From: Bradyrhizobium sp. MOS003
GTDB lineage: Bacteria > Pseudomonadota > Alphaproteobacteria > Rhizobiales > Xanthobacteraceae
NCBI RefSeq assembly: GCF_003020125.1
Contig: NZ_PYFW01000001.1
Location: 1,674,001 to 1,738,000 of the forward strand
Reading direction: 5' to 3'
DNA: 64,000 nt
In this document: piece by piece, positions 44,337-53,167 of the stretch
Position numbering within the stretch: the stretch's first letter is position 1
Layout: each line of letters starts with the position of its first letter
Program-made: the position numbers and the translations under genes
Notes under the pieces: generated by a model
What the model was told of the DNA's origin: nothing
Database searches by the model: none
Seen by the model: only the letters and a program-made list of their open reading frames with translations

Positions 44337-45908
44337 ATGAAGTTGACGAAGACGCTTTTGCTCGGCTCGGCTGCCGGCCTGATGGCCGCCTCCGGAGCGT
44401 TCGCAGCCGACCTTCCCGTGAAGGCCAAGGCCGTCGAATACGTGAAGATCTGCTCGCTCTACGGCGCGGGCTTCTACTACATCCCGGGCACCGACACCTG
44501 CATCAAGCTCGGTGGTTATCTGCGCGCTGAAGTCGCGTTCAACACCAACAGCCTGTACGGCATCTCGAACGGCTCGCCGGCTGGTGCGCACAACCGCCTC
44601 AGCAACACCTACTCGATGCGCGCTCGTGAAGATCTCAACATCGACACGCGCACCGCGACCGAATACGGCGTCGTCCGTACCTTCTTCGACGGCGTGTTCA
44701 CCTGGACCACCGGTGGCTATCAGGGCTCCGGCTCGGCGACGGGCGGCACGGTCTATACCGGCAACCTCGGCCTCAACACCTCCGGCGCCACCCCGGCGCT
44801 CGTTGGTTCGTCGATCAACGGCACCGACGGCAACACCTCGGGCGGTTCGCTTGGCGTGTACTACGCCTTCATCCAGTTCGCCGGCTTCACCATGGGTAAG
44901 GCCGTGTCGCAGTTCGACGCGCCCTGGACCAACTATCCCGGCAACAACATCGACAGCCTCGTCGGTGGTTCGGGCACGGTCACTGGTGTCAACCAGTTCA
45001 CCTACACCGCGGACTTCGGTCAGGGCATCACGGCGTCGTTCTCGGCTGAAGACGCGACGGCCTACTACCAGGCCGGCAACGTCAACCTGACCGGCGCGAC
45101 CGCGGGCAGCATGATCGGTGGTTCGTACGGCACCAACGCCATCGGCGGTTCGCGTTCGCCGAACCTCGTCGGTATGGTCCGTGTCGACCAGGCCTGGGGC
45201 ATGTTCCAGGCGTCGGTTGCTGCGCATGACAACCACGTCGCCTACTACGGCGCCACCGAAGCCACCGGCCACCCCGACGACAAGTGGGGCTGGGCTGTTC
45301 AGCTCGCTCTGTCGATCAAGAACATCCCGACCGGTGCGGGTGACGTGATCAACATCCAGGGCGTCTACACCGACGGTGCGACCCGCTACAACTTCCAGAA
45401 CCTGGCGGGCAGCAGCTACTCGATGTTCGGCAGCTCGGGCGTTGCCTATCAGAGCGTCGGCTTCGCCTATGCTCCGGACACCGTGTTCGTCACGGGCGGC
45501 CAGCAGGAAACTGTCAAGACCTGGGGCTTCCGTGGTGCTTACACCCACAACTGGGATGCCTACTGGAACACCGCGCTTTACGGTGCCTACGCTCAGGCGC
45601 AGTACGGCTCGACTGCCAAGACCGCTCTGTGCGGTGCTGGCGGTGCAGGCGGCGTGTTCGGCGGTCTCGCCGGTGTCACGGGTTGTAACCCTGACTTCGC
45701 CGTCGGCCAGATCGGCGTGATCACCCGCTGGACCCCCGTCAAGAACCTGACGTTCTCGGGCGACCTGAACTGGACCCGTCTCGACCAGAAGTACTCGGGC
45801 ACGGTTGGTTACGCCGGTGCCGGCACGACGGCCAAGCCGGCCGCCCTGTACGAGCTGAAGGATCAGGACAGCATCACCCTGCTGCTCCGCGCCCAGCGCA
45901 ACTGGTAA
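44337..45908 (+). CDS. Outer-membrane porin, Porin_2 family
   Basis: A 523-residue rhizobial-type porin that forms a trimeric beta-barrel for small solutes. The signal peptide MKLTKTLLLGSAAGLMAASGAFA is followed by ADLPVKAKAVEYVKIC, the typical mature start. Aromatic-rich alternating strands run to a C-terminal LLLRAQRNW with the terminal aromatic used for barrel assembly. GGAGG about 10 bases upstream supports the ATG. Codon use is strongly biased (C-ending codons), as expected for an abundant protein. A strong terminator follows. Confidence 0.95.
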   Translation: MKLTKTLLLGSAAGLMAASGAFAADLPVKAKAVEYVKICSLYGAGFYYIPGTDTCIKLGGYLRAEVAFNTNSLYGISNGSPAGAHNRLSNTYSMRAREDLNIDTRTATEYGVVRTFFDGVFTWTTGGYQGSGSATGGTVYTGNLGLNTSGATPALVGSSINGTDGNTSGGSLGVYYAFIQFAGFTMGKAVSQFDAPWTNYPGNNIDSLVGGSGTVTGVNQFTYTADFGQGITASFSAEDATAYYQAGNVNLTGATAGSMIGGSYGTNAIGGSRSPNLVGMVRVDQAWGMFQASVAAHDNHVAYYGATEATGHPDDKWGWAVQLALSIKNIPTGAGDVINIQGVYTDGATRYNFQNLAGSSYSMFGSSGVAYQSVGFAYAPDTVFVTGGQQETVKTWGFRGAYTHNWDAYWNTALYGAYAQAQYGSTAKTALCGAGGAGGVFGGLAGVTGCNPDFAVGQIGVITRWTPVKNLTFSGDLNWTRLDQKYSGTVGYAGAGTTAKPAALYELKDQDSITLLLRAQRNW

Positions 45909-45930
45909 GATCTTTCGAACCATCTGACGA

Positions 45931-45962
45931 ACACCCGGCGGGAAACCGCCGGGTGTTTTTGT
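45931..45962 (+). terminator. Intrinsic terminator of the porin gene
   Basis: A perfect 11-bp stem (ACACCCGGCGG / CCGCCGGGTGT) with a GAAA loop and a TTTTTG tail lies 22 bases after the stop. Confidence 0.92.
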
Positions 45963-46221
45963 GTGCGCGCATCCTGCGTGATGCCTGCCCCCGTAGCCCG
46001 GATGGAGCCGACGGGTCGCGCGAAACGTCGGCGGTGCGGAGCCGCGGCCCATCGATCTGCATCGCAGCGGGTCGTCTTCCGGGTCCCGGCCCTGCCCCGG
46101 AACGCTATCCGCGTTGCGGCTCGCCCGGGACACGAGAGGATAGGGGGCGTCGTTCAAAGACAGGCGCGACTAGCTGTACGCAGACGCCGCCGCGAACCAC
46201 TCGCGCGGAAATTGCGTGGGC
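45963..46221. other. Intergenic stretch with degenerate repeat
   Basis: CGTAGCCCGGATGGAGCC at about 45993 followed by a GGGTCCCGG end near 46087 looks like a damaged copy of a Bradyrhizobium intergenic palindromic element. No gene is supported. Confidence 0.4.
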
Positions 46222-46857
46222 TCAGCCCTGGCTTGCGACCCGAGCGCGGTCGAGATGCTCCTCGATCTTCGGGCGGTCGCGTGTGCGCTCGAAGCTGGTG
46301 CACAGCAGTTCGGTCTCATCGAGCGAGATCGGAGCGCGATACAGCCGGCACATGAATTCGGCGCTCGCGCGTCCCTTGGAGGTAGCCGGGCTGCGTTCGG
46401 CGAGAAACATGCAGTCGCGGCAGATGCTGGCGTCGAGCCGCTGGTGGGCCGCATCGAGATGGTTGAGGACCTCGCGGAGCGAATCGCGCAGCCTGACGCA
46501 TTCGTCGTTCCCGAGCGAGGTGACTGCATTGACCACGTGATTGATGGGGTCGTGCTGGCTCAGGCATTTCTCGCCCTGGGCGGTGATGTGTAGGACGACG
46601 GAACGCTTGTCCTCTTGCGACGGCTTGCGGACCAGAAAGGACTTGCCCTCCAGCGTCTTCACGATCTGCGATGCGGTCGCTCTGGTGGCGCCGATGAAGC
46701 CGGCGAGTGCGGAAGGCGTGCGCGAAAATCTGTTGGCGCGGCCGAGAAAGCGCAGCGCCATCCATTCGCGATCGCGCAATCCATGCTGATTGCCTTCGAA
46801 ATACCAAGCCCTCGCCGCCTGGACCAGCAGCTCGACGGCTTCTCGTGCCAATGGCAT
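46222..46857 (-). CDS. MarR-family regulator with C-terminal cysteine cluster
   Basis: A 211-residue protein. Residues 30-110 form a MarR winged helix (PSALAGFIGATRATASQIVKTLEGKSFLVRKPSQEDKRSV is the recognition part). The C-terminal extension carries C146-x2-C149, C170 and C186 (ICRDC, FMC, LLC), a spacing that could hold a metal or Fe-S cluster. The ATG at 46857 is preferred because the upstream open frame is low-complexity. It is separated from the porin by 300 bases and reads toward it. Redox or metal control is inferred from the cysteines. Confidence 0.78.
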   Translation of the reverse strand: MPLAREAVELLVQAARAWYFEGNQHGLRDREWMALRFLGRANRFSRTPSALAGFIGATRATASQIVKTLEGKSFLVRKPSQEDKRSVVLHITAQGEKCLSQHDPINHVVNAVTSLGNDECVRLRDSLREVLNHLDAAHQRLDASICRDCMFLAERSPATSKGRASAEFMCRLYRAPISLDETELLCTSFERTRDRPKIEEHLDRARVASQG

Positions 46858-47546
46858 CAATCTACCCCGCCCCCGAAACTTCGTCTGCGGCGCTCCGGAG
46901 CCGCTTTGCGCTCCGGCCTGCGAATCGATCGAAAGACATCGAACGGCTGCTGCCCGGGGAGCGAATCGTGTCGAGCTCTCGTTCGAAAGAACGAATTGCA
47001 GCACGTCCGGCCTGGATCGCTGGAGCTCGCGTGCTCCGGAATGAGAAACCGCGTCGTTGACATGCCAACAGCGTCTTCGTCGCGCGGGAGCCCGAGTTGT
47101 CGTCGTCAACGGACGATGGATCGGAATAGTTCAACCGAAGCCCCTGAGTTCAAGTCACACGCAGACGTTTCTTATGTTCCGCCGAAACGATGAATGAGCT
47201 TCTCAACAAAATCAAGTAGAGACGCTCGCGGAGTGCGGATGTCGCTGCAGGCGAATGTAAAGTTCAAGACAATCCCATTGCTCGGGACACATGATGGTGA
47301 ACGCAATACGCTGTCAGGCAAGCAACATTCACTCGACTCTGCGGCGCCATGATTGCACAGCGTCGTGCTGTCCGTGATCGACGCGGATTGATCGAAGCTT
47401 GTGCACGATGACGAAGAGTTCGGCGCGTCATCCACAACTTGTGCGTGGAGCCACGGAATTGTTGGGAGAACTCGCAGGAATTACACGCGCCGGTTGTCGT
47501 CCTGATGCCTGCCAAATCGCCCGTCCTGTCACTTGCGGCGGCGCTG
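46858..47546. other. Intergenic stretch of about 690 bases, no gene recognised
   Basis: Frames in both directions lack starts with ribosome-binding sites. GC drops around 47110-47450. It separates the MarR gene from the leftward flagellar unit ending in fliI. No terminator with a T-run is seen after fliI. Confidence 0.5.
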
Positions 47547-48872
47547 CTATTCGCCCTTCAGCATGTCACGCAGTTCGCGGAACGGATCGGCGCTCGGGGG
47601 CGCCGAAGCGTCCTGCCGCATCGCGCCGTAGATTCTCGGAACCATGTCGACCGCCTGGTCGAGGCCCGAATCACGTCCCGACTGATAGCCGCCCATCAGG
47701 CGAAGGTCGCGCGTGTCCTCGTATTTGGCGATCAAGGCGCGCAGCTTGCTGACCAATTCGCGCTCTTCGGGATCCCAGACGTTATGCGCGAGGCGGGAGA
47801 CCGAGGCCAGAACGTCGACGGCCGGATAGCGCGCCTGGTCGGCGATGTGCCTGGAGAGCACGATGTGCCCATCGAGCGTGCTGCGGATGGTGTCGGCGAT
47901 CGGCTCGTTGTGGTCGTCGCCATCGACCAGCACGGAGAAGATCCCGGTGATGGTGCCGGAACCCTCCTCGCCGGGCCCGGCCCGCTCCAGGAGGCGCGGC
48001 AGATCGGTGAAGACCGTCGGCGCGTAGCCGCGCGCGACCGCAGGCTCGCCGGCGGCGAGCGCGACCTCGCGGGCGGCATGGGCAAAGCGGGTGATCGAAT
48101 CGACCATGAGCAGGACCGATTCGCCCCGGCCGCGGAAATATTCCGCGACCGCCATGGCCGTCTTCGGCGCCAGCCGCCGCATCATCGGGCTTTCGTCTCC
48201 GGTCGACACGATGGTGACGGCGCGCTGGCGATCGTTGCCCAGCACGTCCTCGATGAACTCGCGCACCTCGCGGCCGCGCTCGCCGACCAGGGCCAGCACC
48301 ACGGTGTCGAAACCCTGGCTGCGGGCGAGCATCGCAAGCAGCGTCGATTTGCCGACGCCGGAGCCCGCAAAGATGCCCACGCGCTGGCCAGCGCAGATCG
48401 GCGCGAACAAATCGATGACGCGTACGCCGGTGCGCAGCGGCTTGTGCACGCGTGCGCGCTTCATGGCCGACGGCGCCTCAGCCTCTGCCGAGACCGCCTG
48501 GGGGCCCGGCGTGAGGGGCCCCAATCCATCCAGCGGCGCGCCGAGAGCGTTGATGACGCGACCCTTCCAGCTCGGATCGGGTGCAAAGGACAAGGGCGGC
48601 ATCCGGTAGGCGACCGAGCCGAGTCCACCGGCGAACTGGCGGTCGAACGGCTTGGCGATGATGCCCTCGCTGTCGATTCGCACCACCTCGCCGATCTGCG
48701 GCTTGCCGCCCGAATTGACGCCGATGAGCTCGCCGAGCCTGACGAAGCGCGACAGGCCGGAGACACGGAAATGCGTCGGCGCGATCTCGGAGATCGCGCC
48801 GCTGACGCTTGCCAGGGGAGTGCTCTGCTGAAGCTCCAGCAGCGCCCACTCGAGTTGCCGAAGAGCGTTCAA
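47547..48872 (-). CDS. fliI: Flagellum-specific ATPase FliI
   Basis: A 441-residue F1-beta-like ATPase that unfolds and feeds flagellar export substrates. Walker A GSGVGKST is at 170-177, with the conserved LLMVDSITRFAHAAREVALAAGEPAVARGY block further on. The N-terminal beta-barrel is typical. It is the last gene of a leftward unit flgF-fliI, and 42 bases follow flgF. No fliH or fliJ is recognised in the window. Confidence 0.96.
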   Translation of the reverse strand: MNALRQLEWALLELQQSTPLASVSGAISEIAPTHFRVSGLSRFVRLGELIGVNSGGKPQIGEVVRIDSEGIIAKPFDRQFAGGLGSVAYRMPPLSFAPDPSWKGRVINALGAPLDGLGPLTPGPQAVSAEAEAPSAMKRARVHKPLRTGVRVIDLFAPICAGQRVGIFAGSGVGKSTLLAMLARSQGFDTVVLALVGERGREVREFIEDVLGNDRQRAVTIVSTGDESPMMRRLAPKTAMAVAEYFRGRGESVLLMVDSITRFAHAAREVALAAGEPAVARGYAPTVFTDLPRLLERAGPGEEGSGTITGIFSVLVDGDDHNEPIADTIRSTLDGHIVLSRHIADQARYPAVDVLASVSRLAHNVWDPEERELVSKLRALIAKYEDTRDLRLMGGYQSGRDSGLDQAVDMVPRIYGAMRQDASAPPSADPFRELRDMLKGE

Positions 48873-48914
48873 GGAATCCGTCCAACCTCAATCTCAATGC
48901 GCGCGGGGCGCAGC

Positions 48915-49643
48915 CTATTTGCCGGGTTCGCCCAGCGTCCGGATGGCGTTCTGCAGCGAGCTCTCGGTGCCCTCGATCATCGAATTGGTGCCGTCGAAGG
49001 CACGCGAAGCCGCGATCAGCTTGGTCAATTCCATCATCGGGTTGGCGCCGGAGCCCTCGACATAGCCCTGCTTGAAGCCGTCGCGGGAGAAATCGGCGAT
49101 GGCGGTCGCGGGCCAGTCCGGCGTCACGCCGGAATTGCCGTAGCGCTCGAGATTGGCGTCAGCGGGGATGCTGAACAGACCGATGGTGCCGATCTCGTTG
49201 TTGTCCTGGGTGATCGCGCCGCTGCGCGCGATCGAGATCGGTCCGCCGTTCGGGTCCAGCGTGATCTGCGCGCCGCCGGAATCGACGACGGGAAATCCGC
49301 TCACAGTCTGTAGATCGCCGTTGGCGCCGATCTGGAGCCGGCCGTCGCGGGTATAGACCGTGCCGTTGGGACCGGCGAAGGCGATCCAGCCCTGGCCGAC
49401 CACGGCGACGTCGAGCGGATTGCCGCTCTCGGTGATGTTGCCTTGCTCGCGCGAGATGATGTTGTCGCCGGGCGAGGAGAACGCGACCGGGTTCGCGCCG
49501 GCCTTGGACAGCACGGTCTCGAACTTCACCACGTCGGTGCGGAATGCCGCCGTGTTGACGTTGGCGACGTTGTTGGCGATCGTCTGGAGGCGCTTTTCGA
49601 GGGCGACCTGGGCTGACAATCCCACATAGAGGGCCGATTGCAT
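48915..49643 (-). CDS. flgF: Flagellar basal-body rod protein FlgF
   Basis: A 242-residue proximal-rod protein: the N-terminal ANNVANVNTAAFR motif of the flagellar rod/hook family (about 26-38) and the C-terminal PMMELTKLIAASRAFD helix. It is distinguished from FlgG by length and by the SALYVGLSAQVALEKRL start. It lies 3 bases after the DUF1217 gene. Confidence 0.92.
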   Translation of the reverse strand: MQSALYVGLSAQVALEKRLQTIANNVANVNTAAFRTDVVKFETVLSKAGANPVAFSSPGDNIISREQGNITESGNPLDVAVVGQGWIAFAGPNGTVYTRDGRLQIGANGDLQTVSGFPVVDSGGAQITLDPNGGPISIARSGAITQDNNEIGTIGLFSIPADANLERYGNSGVTPDWPATAIADFSRDGFKQGYVEGSGANPMMELTKLIAASRAFDGTNSMIEGTESSLQNAIRTLGEPGK

Positions 49644-49646
49644 GAC

Positions 49647-50432
49647 TTACCTGTTGAACCTGATGTTCTGAAGAGTAGCCAGCATATTGGTATCCATGCT
49701 GGCCGAGGATGCGCCGCCGATCAGGATCAGCGCGGAATTGGTCGAGCTGTCGCTCTGGGCCTGGGTCGCGTCCCACATCGCCGCGAAGCGCTGCACGAAC
49801 TTGGTGACCTTGGCGGGGTCCTGGAAATCGGTGAGCTTGACCTTGTTCGTGATCATCTTGGCCTGGGCGTCGATATCGGCCGAGCTGATCGTCGCCGGCA
49901 GGCCGAGCGCGGTCTGAACCACCTGCGTCAGCGCCTTGTCCGCGAGCACCTGGTAGGCGGTCGTGATCGTGGAGGCCTTGCGAGTGAAATAGAGCGCCAG
50001 CCGCAGACCCTCGTTCTGGTCGCCGGCCTTCTGCTCCATCGTCTGCGTGACATAATGGGTCGCCGTCCCGGTCGTGGCCTGGACGGTCTTCGTCGCGTTG
50101 GCGCCGAGGGCGGCGAAATTGAAGGCGGTGGCGAATTCCCGGTAGCGGGTGTCGGTCAGCTTGTTGGCGAAGGTGTTCTTGTTGCCAACACCTTCGGTCA
50201 GCACCTTGCGCATGAACGCCTTGGCGTAGGTCATGTCGCTGAGGCCGAAGGCCTTCATGGCGTAGGAATAGAGTCGGTAGTCCTTCAGGAAGTCGTCGAT
50301 CGTCTTCACGTTGCCGATATGGCTCAGGAAATAGTCGGTCTCGCGGCTGACATCCGGCTGCGTCGCGACCTGCGTCAGCGACTTGCCCATGTCCTTGGTC
50401 AGCCTGGTGTAGTCCGCGATGGTGGATAGCAT
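49647..50432 (-). CDS. DUF1217 flagellar-region protein
   Basis: A 261-residue helical protein (MLSTIADYTRLTKDMGKSLTQVATQPDVSRETDYFL) of the DUF1217 family, repeatedly found in rhizobial flagellar gene clusters. It heads the leftward unit with flgF and fliI and is divergent from motA across a 143-base gap. Function is unestablished; a role in hook or rod assembly or in secretion is inferred from its neighbours. Confidence 0.85.
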   Translation of the reverse strand: MLSTIADYTRLTKDMGKSLTQVATQPDVSRETDYFLSHIGNVKTIDDFLKDYRLYSYAMKAFGLSDMTYAKAFMRKVLTEGVGNKNTFANKLTDTRYREFATAFNFAALGANATKTVQATTGTATHYVTQTMEQKAGDQNEGLRLALYFTRKASTITTAYQVLADKALTQVVQTALGLPATISSADIDAQAKMITNKVKLTDFQDPAKVTKFVQRFAAMWDATQAQSDSSTNSALILIGGASSASMDTNMLATLQNIRFNR

Positions 50433-50575
50433 GACACGCGCCCCTCTGGCCGCTGTTGCGACGCCGCCCCAAGCTGCCGCCGATTGCTTGCGCGGGGCTG
50501 GCGACGCGGGAAGCCAGCCTCGCGCAAGGCTCGCCGACTAGATATTTCCGGTGGGATCGGCGATGGAGCGGCGCG
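50433..50575. promoter_or_regulatory. Divergent promoter region DUF1217-flgF-fliI / motA
   Basis: 143 bases separate the two divergent flagellar units, so promoters for both must lie here or overlap the gene starts. No clear -35/-10 pair was found by eye, which fits use of a flagellar-specific regulator. Confidence 0.45.
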
Positions 50576-51472
50576 TTGGGCAGTTTCGTGGGGATTTTCA
50601 TCACGGTAGCGGCGCTGCTCGGCGGATTTGCCGCGATGGGCGGGCATCTGGCCGTGCTCATGCAGCCGTGGGAGTTCGTGATCATCATGGGGACCGCGGT
50701 CGGCACCTTCATCGTGGCCAATCCGTGGAAGACGGTGGTGGATACCGGGGTTGCCTGCATGCAGGCCATCACCGGCGCGGTGCCCGGCCAGCGCTATTAC
50801 CTTGATCTGCTCGGCGCGCTCCACGCCCTGATGCGCGAGCTCAGGGGCAAGGGCCGCAACGAGGTCGAGGCGCATATCGACGATCCCGCGTCCTCCGAGA
50901 TCTTCAAGGCGTTTCCGAGCGTGCTCGGAGATCCCTCGCTGCTCCAGTTCATCTGCGACTACGTCCGCCTCATCATCATGGGCAACGCGCGCACGCACGA
51001 GATCGAGGCGCTGATGGACGAGGAGATCCACACCATCGTGAAGAGCAAGCTGGCGCCCTATCATGCCCTGGTGACGGTGTCCGAAGCGCTGCCGGCGCTC
51101 GGCATCGTCGCCGCGGTGCTCGGCGTCATCAAGGCGATGGGCGCGCTCGACCAGTCGCCAAAGCTGCTCGGCGGCTTCATCGGCGCGGCCCTGGTCGGCA
51201 CCTTCGCCGGCATCTTCTTGTCCTACGGCGTCCTTTCGCCCTTCGCGATCAAGATCAAGATGACGCGCGAAAAGAAGTGCCGGCCCTACATCATCGTCAA
51301 GCAGACGCTGCTGGCGTTCATGAACGGCGCCATGCCGCAGATCGCCGTCGAGCACGGCCGCAAGATGATCGCGAGCACCGAGCGGCCGTCGATCGACGTC
51401 GTCGAGAATGAGACGATCGCGGGTCCCAAGGCCGTCGTCACCGAGCCCGAACCCAAGGCTGCCCGCGCATGA
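50576..51472 (+). CDS. motA: Flagellar motor stator protein MotA
   Basis: A 298-residue MotA: four membrane segments (about 3-24, 30-50, 170-190, 205-225) and the large cytoplasmic loop between helices 2 and 3 carrying the charged residues that touch FliG. The conserved EALPALGIVAAVLGVIKAMG sits at helix 3. The start is taken as the TTG at 50576, giving the typical GSFVGIFITVAALLGGFAAMGG, with GGAG 8 bases upstream. An ATG at 50456 would add 40 unrelated residues. motB is not in the window. Confidence 0.9.
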   Translation: MGSFVGIFITVAALLGGFAAMGGHLAVLMQPWEFVIIMGTAVGTFIVANPWKTVVDTGVACMQAITGAVPGQRYYLDLLGALHALMRELRGKGRNEVEAHIDDPASSEIFKAFPSVLGDPSLLQFICDYVRLIIMGNARTHEIEALMDEEIHTIVKSKLAPYHALVTVSEALPALGIVAAVLGVIKAMGALDQSPKLLGGFIGAALVGTFAGIFLSYGVLSPFAIKIKMTREKKCRPYIIVKQTLLAFMNGAMPQIAVEHGRKMIASTERPSIDVVENETIAGPKAVVTEPEPKAARA

Positions 51473-52407
51473 TGGAAGACGTCGAGGTCGATCAGCGCAA
51501 GCAGCTCCCGAATTATTTGCTGGACGCCGCCGGCATATCGATCGAACGCATGCCGATGCTCAATGTGATCTTCGATCGCATGGCGGCATCGTGCACCGAC
51601 AGCCTGCAGCCGATGGCGGGAACGCCGTGCTATTTCTCGGTCAACGGCATCACCAACGATCCGCTCGGCGACATCATCAAGGACTACGAGGGCAACGCGG
51701 TCGCGGCCGTGCTCTATGCCGAGCAGTGGGACTCGCGCGTGATCATCGTGCTGGACCGCGACTTCGTGTTTACGATGGTCGAGGCGATGTTCGGATCCGA
51801 CGGGGCTGAACCGCCGCTCGATGTCGAACGCACTTTCTCGAACATCGAGATCCGCCTGGTCCAGGCGCTGTTCGAGCGGTTCGCCAAGGCGCTGCAGAGC
51901 GCCTTCGCCGGCACGTCGAACGTCACTTTCCGCGTGGAGCGGGTCGAGACGGCGATGGCCTCGCTGGCGATCGGGCGGGCCAGCAACATGTCGATCTGCG
52001 CGAACATGATGGTGCAGGCGCTCTATCGCGGCGGCCAGATGTTCCTGATCATTCCCCACTCCGCGCTCAACCCGCTCCGGCAGAAGCTCGCTCACGTCGT
52101 CGTCAGCGACGGACGCGCGACCGATCCGCGCTGGCGCGAGCAGATGGAGAGCGAGGTTCAGCGGACCGAAGTGACGCTGAGCGCGGTGCTCGACGAGAAG
52201 ATGATTTCGCTCGAGGACGTCGTGAAATTCAGGGTCGGACAGGTGATCGAGCTGGAGGCCACGCCGCGCACGCTGGCCCGTCTCGAAAGCAACAACCAGG
52301 TGCTGTTCTGGTGTCAGATCGGCCAGCTCGATGGCTATTACGCCATGCAGGTGGCCGATCCCGTGGATCAGAAACGGGAGTTCGTCGATGATATCCTATC
52401 TCGTTGA
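51469..52407 (+). CDS. fliM: Flagellar motor switch protein FliM
   Basis: A 312-residue FliM with the CheC-like middle domain (about 40-220) and a C-terminal SPOA domain (about 235-305, LDEKMISLEDVVKFRVGQVIEL). The canonical N-terminal EIDALL-type CheY-binding segment is not seen: the protein opens with MMEDVEVDQRKQLPNYLLDAAG. The ATG overlaps the motA stop. The 3' end overlaps the following small gene. Confidence 0.92.
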   Translation: MMEDVEVDQRKQLPNYLLDAAGISIERMPMLNVIFDRMAASCTDSLQPMAGTPCYFSVNGITNDPLGDIIKDYEGNAVAAVLYAEQWDSRVIIVLDRDFVFTMVEAMFGSDGAEPPLDVERTFSNIEIRLVQALFERFAKALQSAFAGTSNVTFRVERVETAMASLAIGRASNMSICANMMVQALYRGGQMFLIIPHSALNPLRQKLAHVVVSDGRATDPRWREQMESEVQRTEVTLSAVLDEKMISLEDVVKFRVGQVIELEATPRTLARLESNNQVLFWCQIGQLDGYYAMQVADPVDQKREFVDDILSR

Positions 52408-52699
52408 TGCCGTGCTGTTGATCGCGCTCGCCTTCACCAGCATGCGGGTGACCCGGATGCACCGCGAGCTGGCGCGGCTGCGCAGCTACCAGGGCGAATT
52501 CTCCACCATCGTCCACGAGACGGCGGGCGCCTTCGACACGGTCATCTCCGCAGCGCATGATTCCACCGCCAATCTCGGGCGCCTCGCCAACGTGCTGAGC
52601 ACCAAGATCGATCAGGCCCACGAGGCGATCGCGGCGCTCGATGCGAGGAACGGGCTCGCGCCCGCGACGGTAGGCGGCCCCGAGGCGAACAAGCACTGA
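52388..52699 (+). CDS. Small flagellar-cluster membrane protein (103 aa)
   Basis: One N-terminal transmembrane helix (MISYLVDAVLLIALAFTSM) is followed by a helical coiled-coil-like domain (RMHRELARLRSYQGEFSTIVHET). The ATG at 52388 overlaps the fliM end by 20 bases, so it is co-translated. Proteins of this pattern are found between fliM and fliN in rhizobia and may correspond to a DUF6468-type family. Function unknown. Confidence 0.75.
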   Translation: MISYLVDAVLLIALAFTSMRVTRMHRELARLRSYQGEFSTIVHETAGAFDTVISAAHDSTANLGRLANVLSTKIDQAHEAIAALDARNGLAPATVGGPEANKH

Positions 52700-52775
52700 A
52701 GCGAGAGCCGGCAGAACCAATACGAGCGGAACGCCAGGGCGCTCCGGGAGCGGAAATACCAAGAGGCGATACCAG

Positions 52776-53165
52776 ATGGCGCAATCCTTCGACTATGACT
52801 CTGCCACGCGAGCACCTGCCGCCGACGAGGGGCACACCGACACGACCCCGCTGGAGCGGCTCGCGGAGATCGCCGCGCGCACGGCGGAGGAGACCGGCAA
52901 GTTCGCCAATGTTGATGCCATCCTGCGCATTCCGGTCACCATGCAGGTAGTGCTGGGATCGGCGACCATTCCGGTGGCGAATTTGATGAAGCTGGGGCGC
53001 GGCGCGGTGGTCCCGCTCGACCACCGGGTCGGCGAGCCCGTCGACGTCGTCGTCAACGGCCGCATCGTCGCCCGCGGCGAGGTGGTCGTCGTCGAGGAGG
53101 ACAATTCCCGCTTCGGTGTCTCGCTGACCGAGATCGTCGGGCCGCTGGGGCAGGGTGACAGCTGA
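52776..53165 (+). CDS. fliN: Flagellar motor switch protein FliN
   Basis: A 129-residue FliN: an acidic N-terminal tail (1-40), then the SPOA domain with VTMQVVLGSATIPVANLMKLGRGAVVPLDHRVGEPVDVVVNGRIVARGEVV. It completes the C-ring with FliM and FliG. AGAGG precedes the ATG and fliG follows after 2 bases. Confidence 0.95.
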   Translation: MAQSFDYDSATRAPAADEGHTDTTPLERLAEIAARTAEETGKFANVDAILRIPVTMQVVLGSATIPVANLMKLGRGAVVPLDHRVGEPVDVVVNGRIVARGEVVVVEEDNSRFGVSLTEIVGPLGQGDS

Positions 53166-53167
53166 CC

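Noticed and set aside
46858..47109. 84-residue N-terminal extension of the second MarR protein
   Set aside because: Ser/Arg-rich without family similarity; the internal ATG starts the conserved fold.
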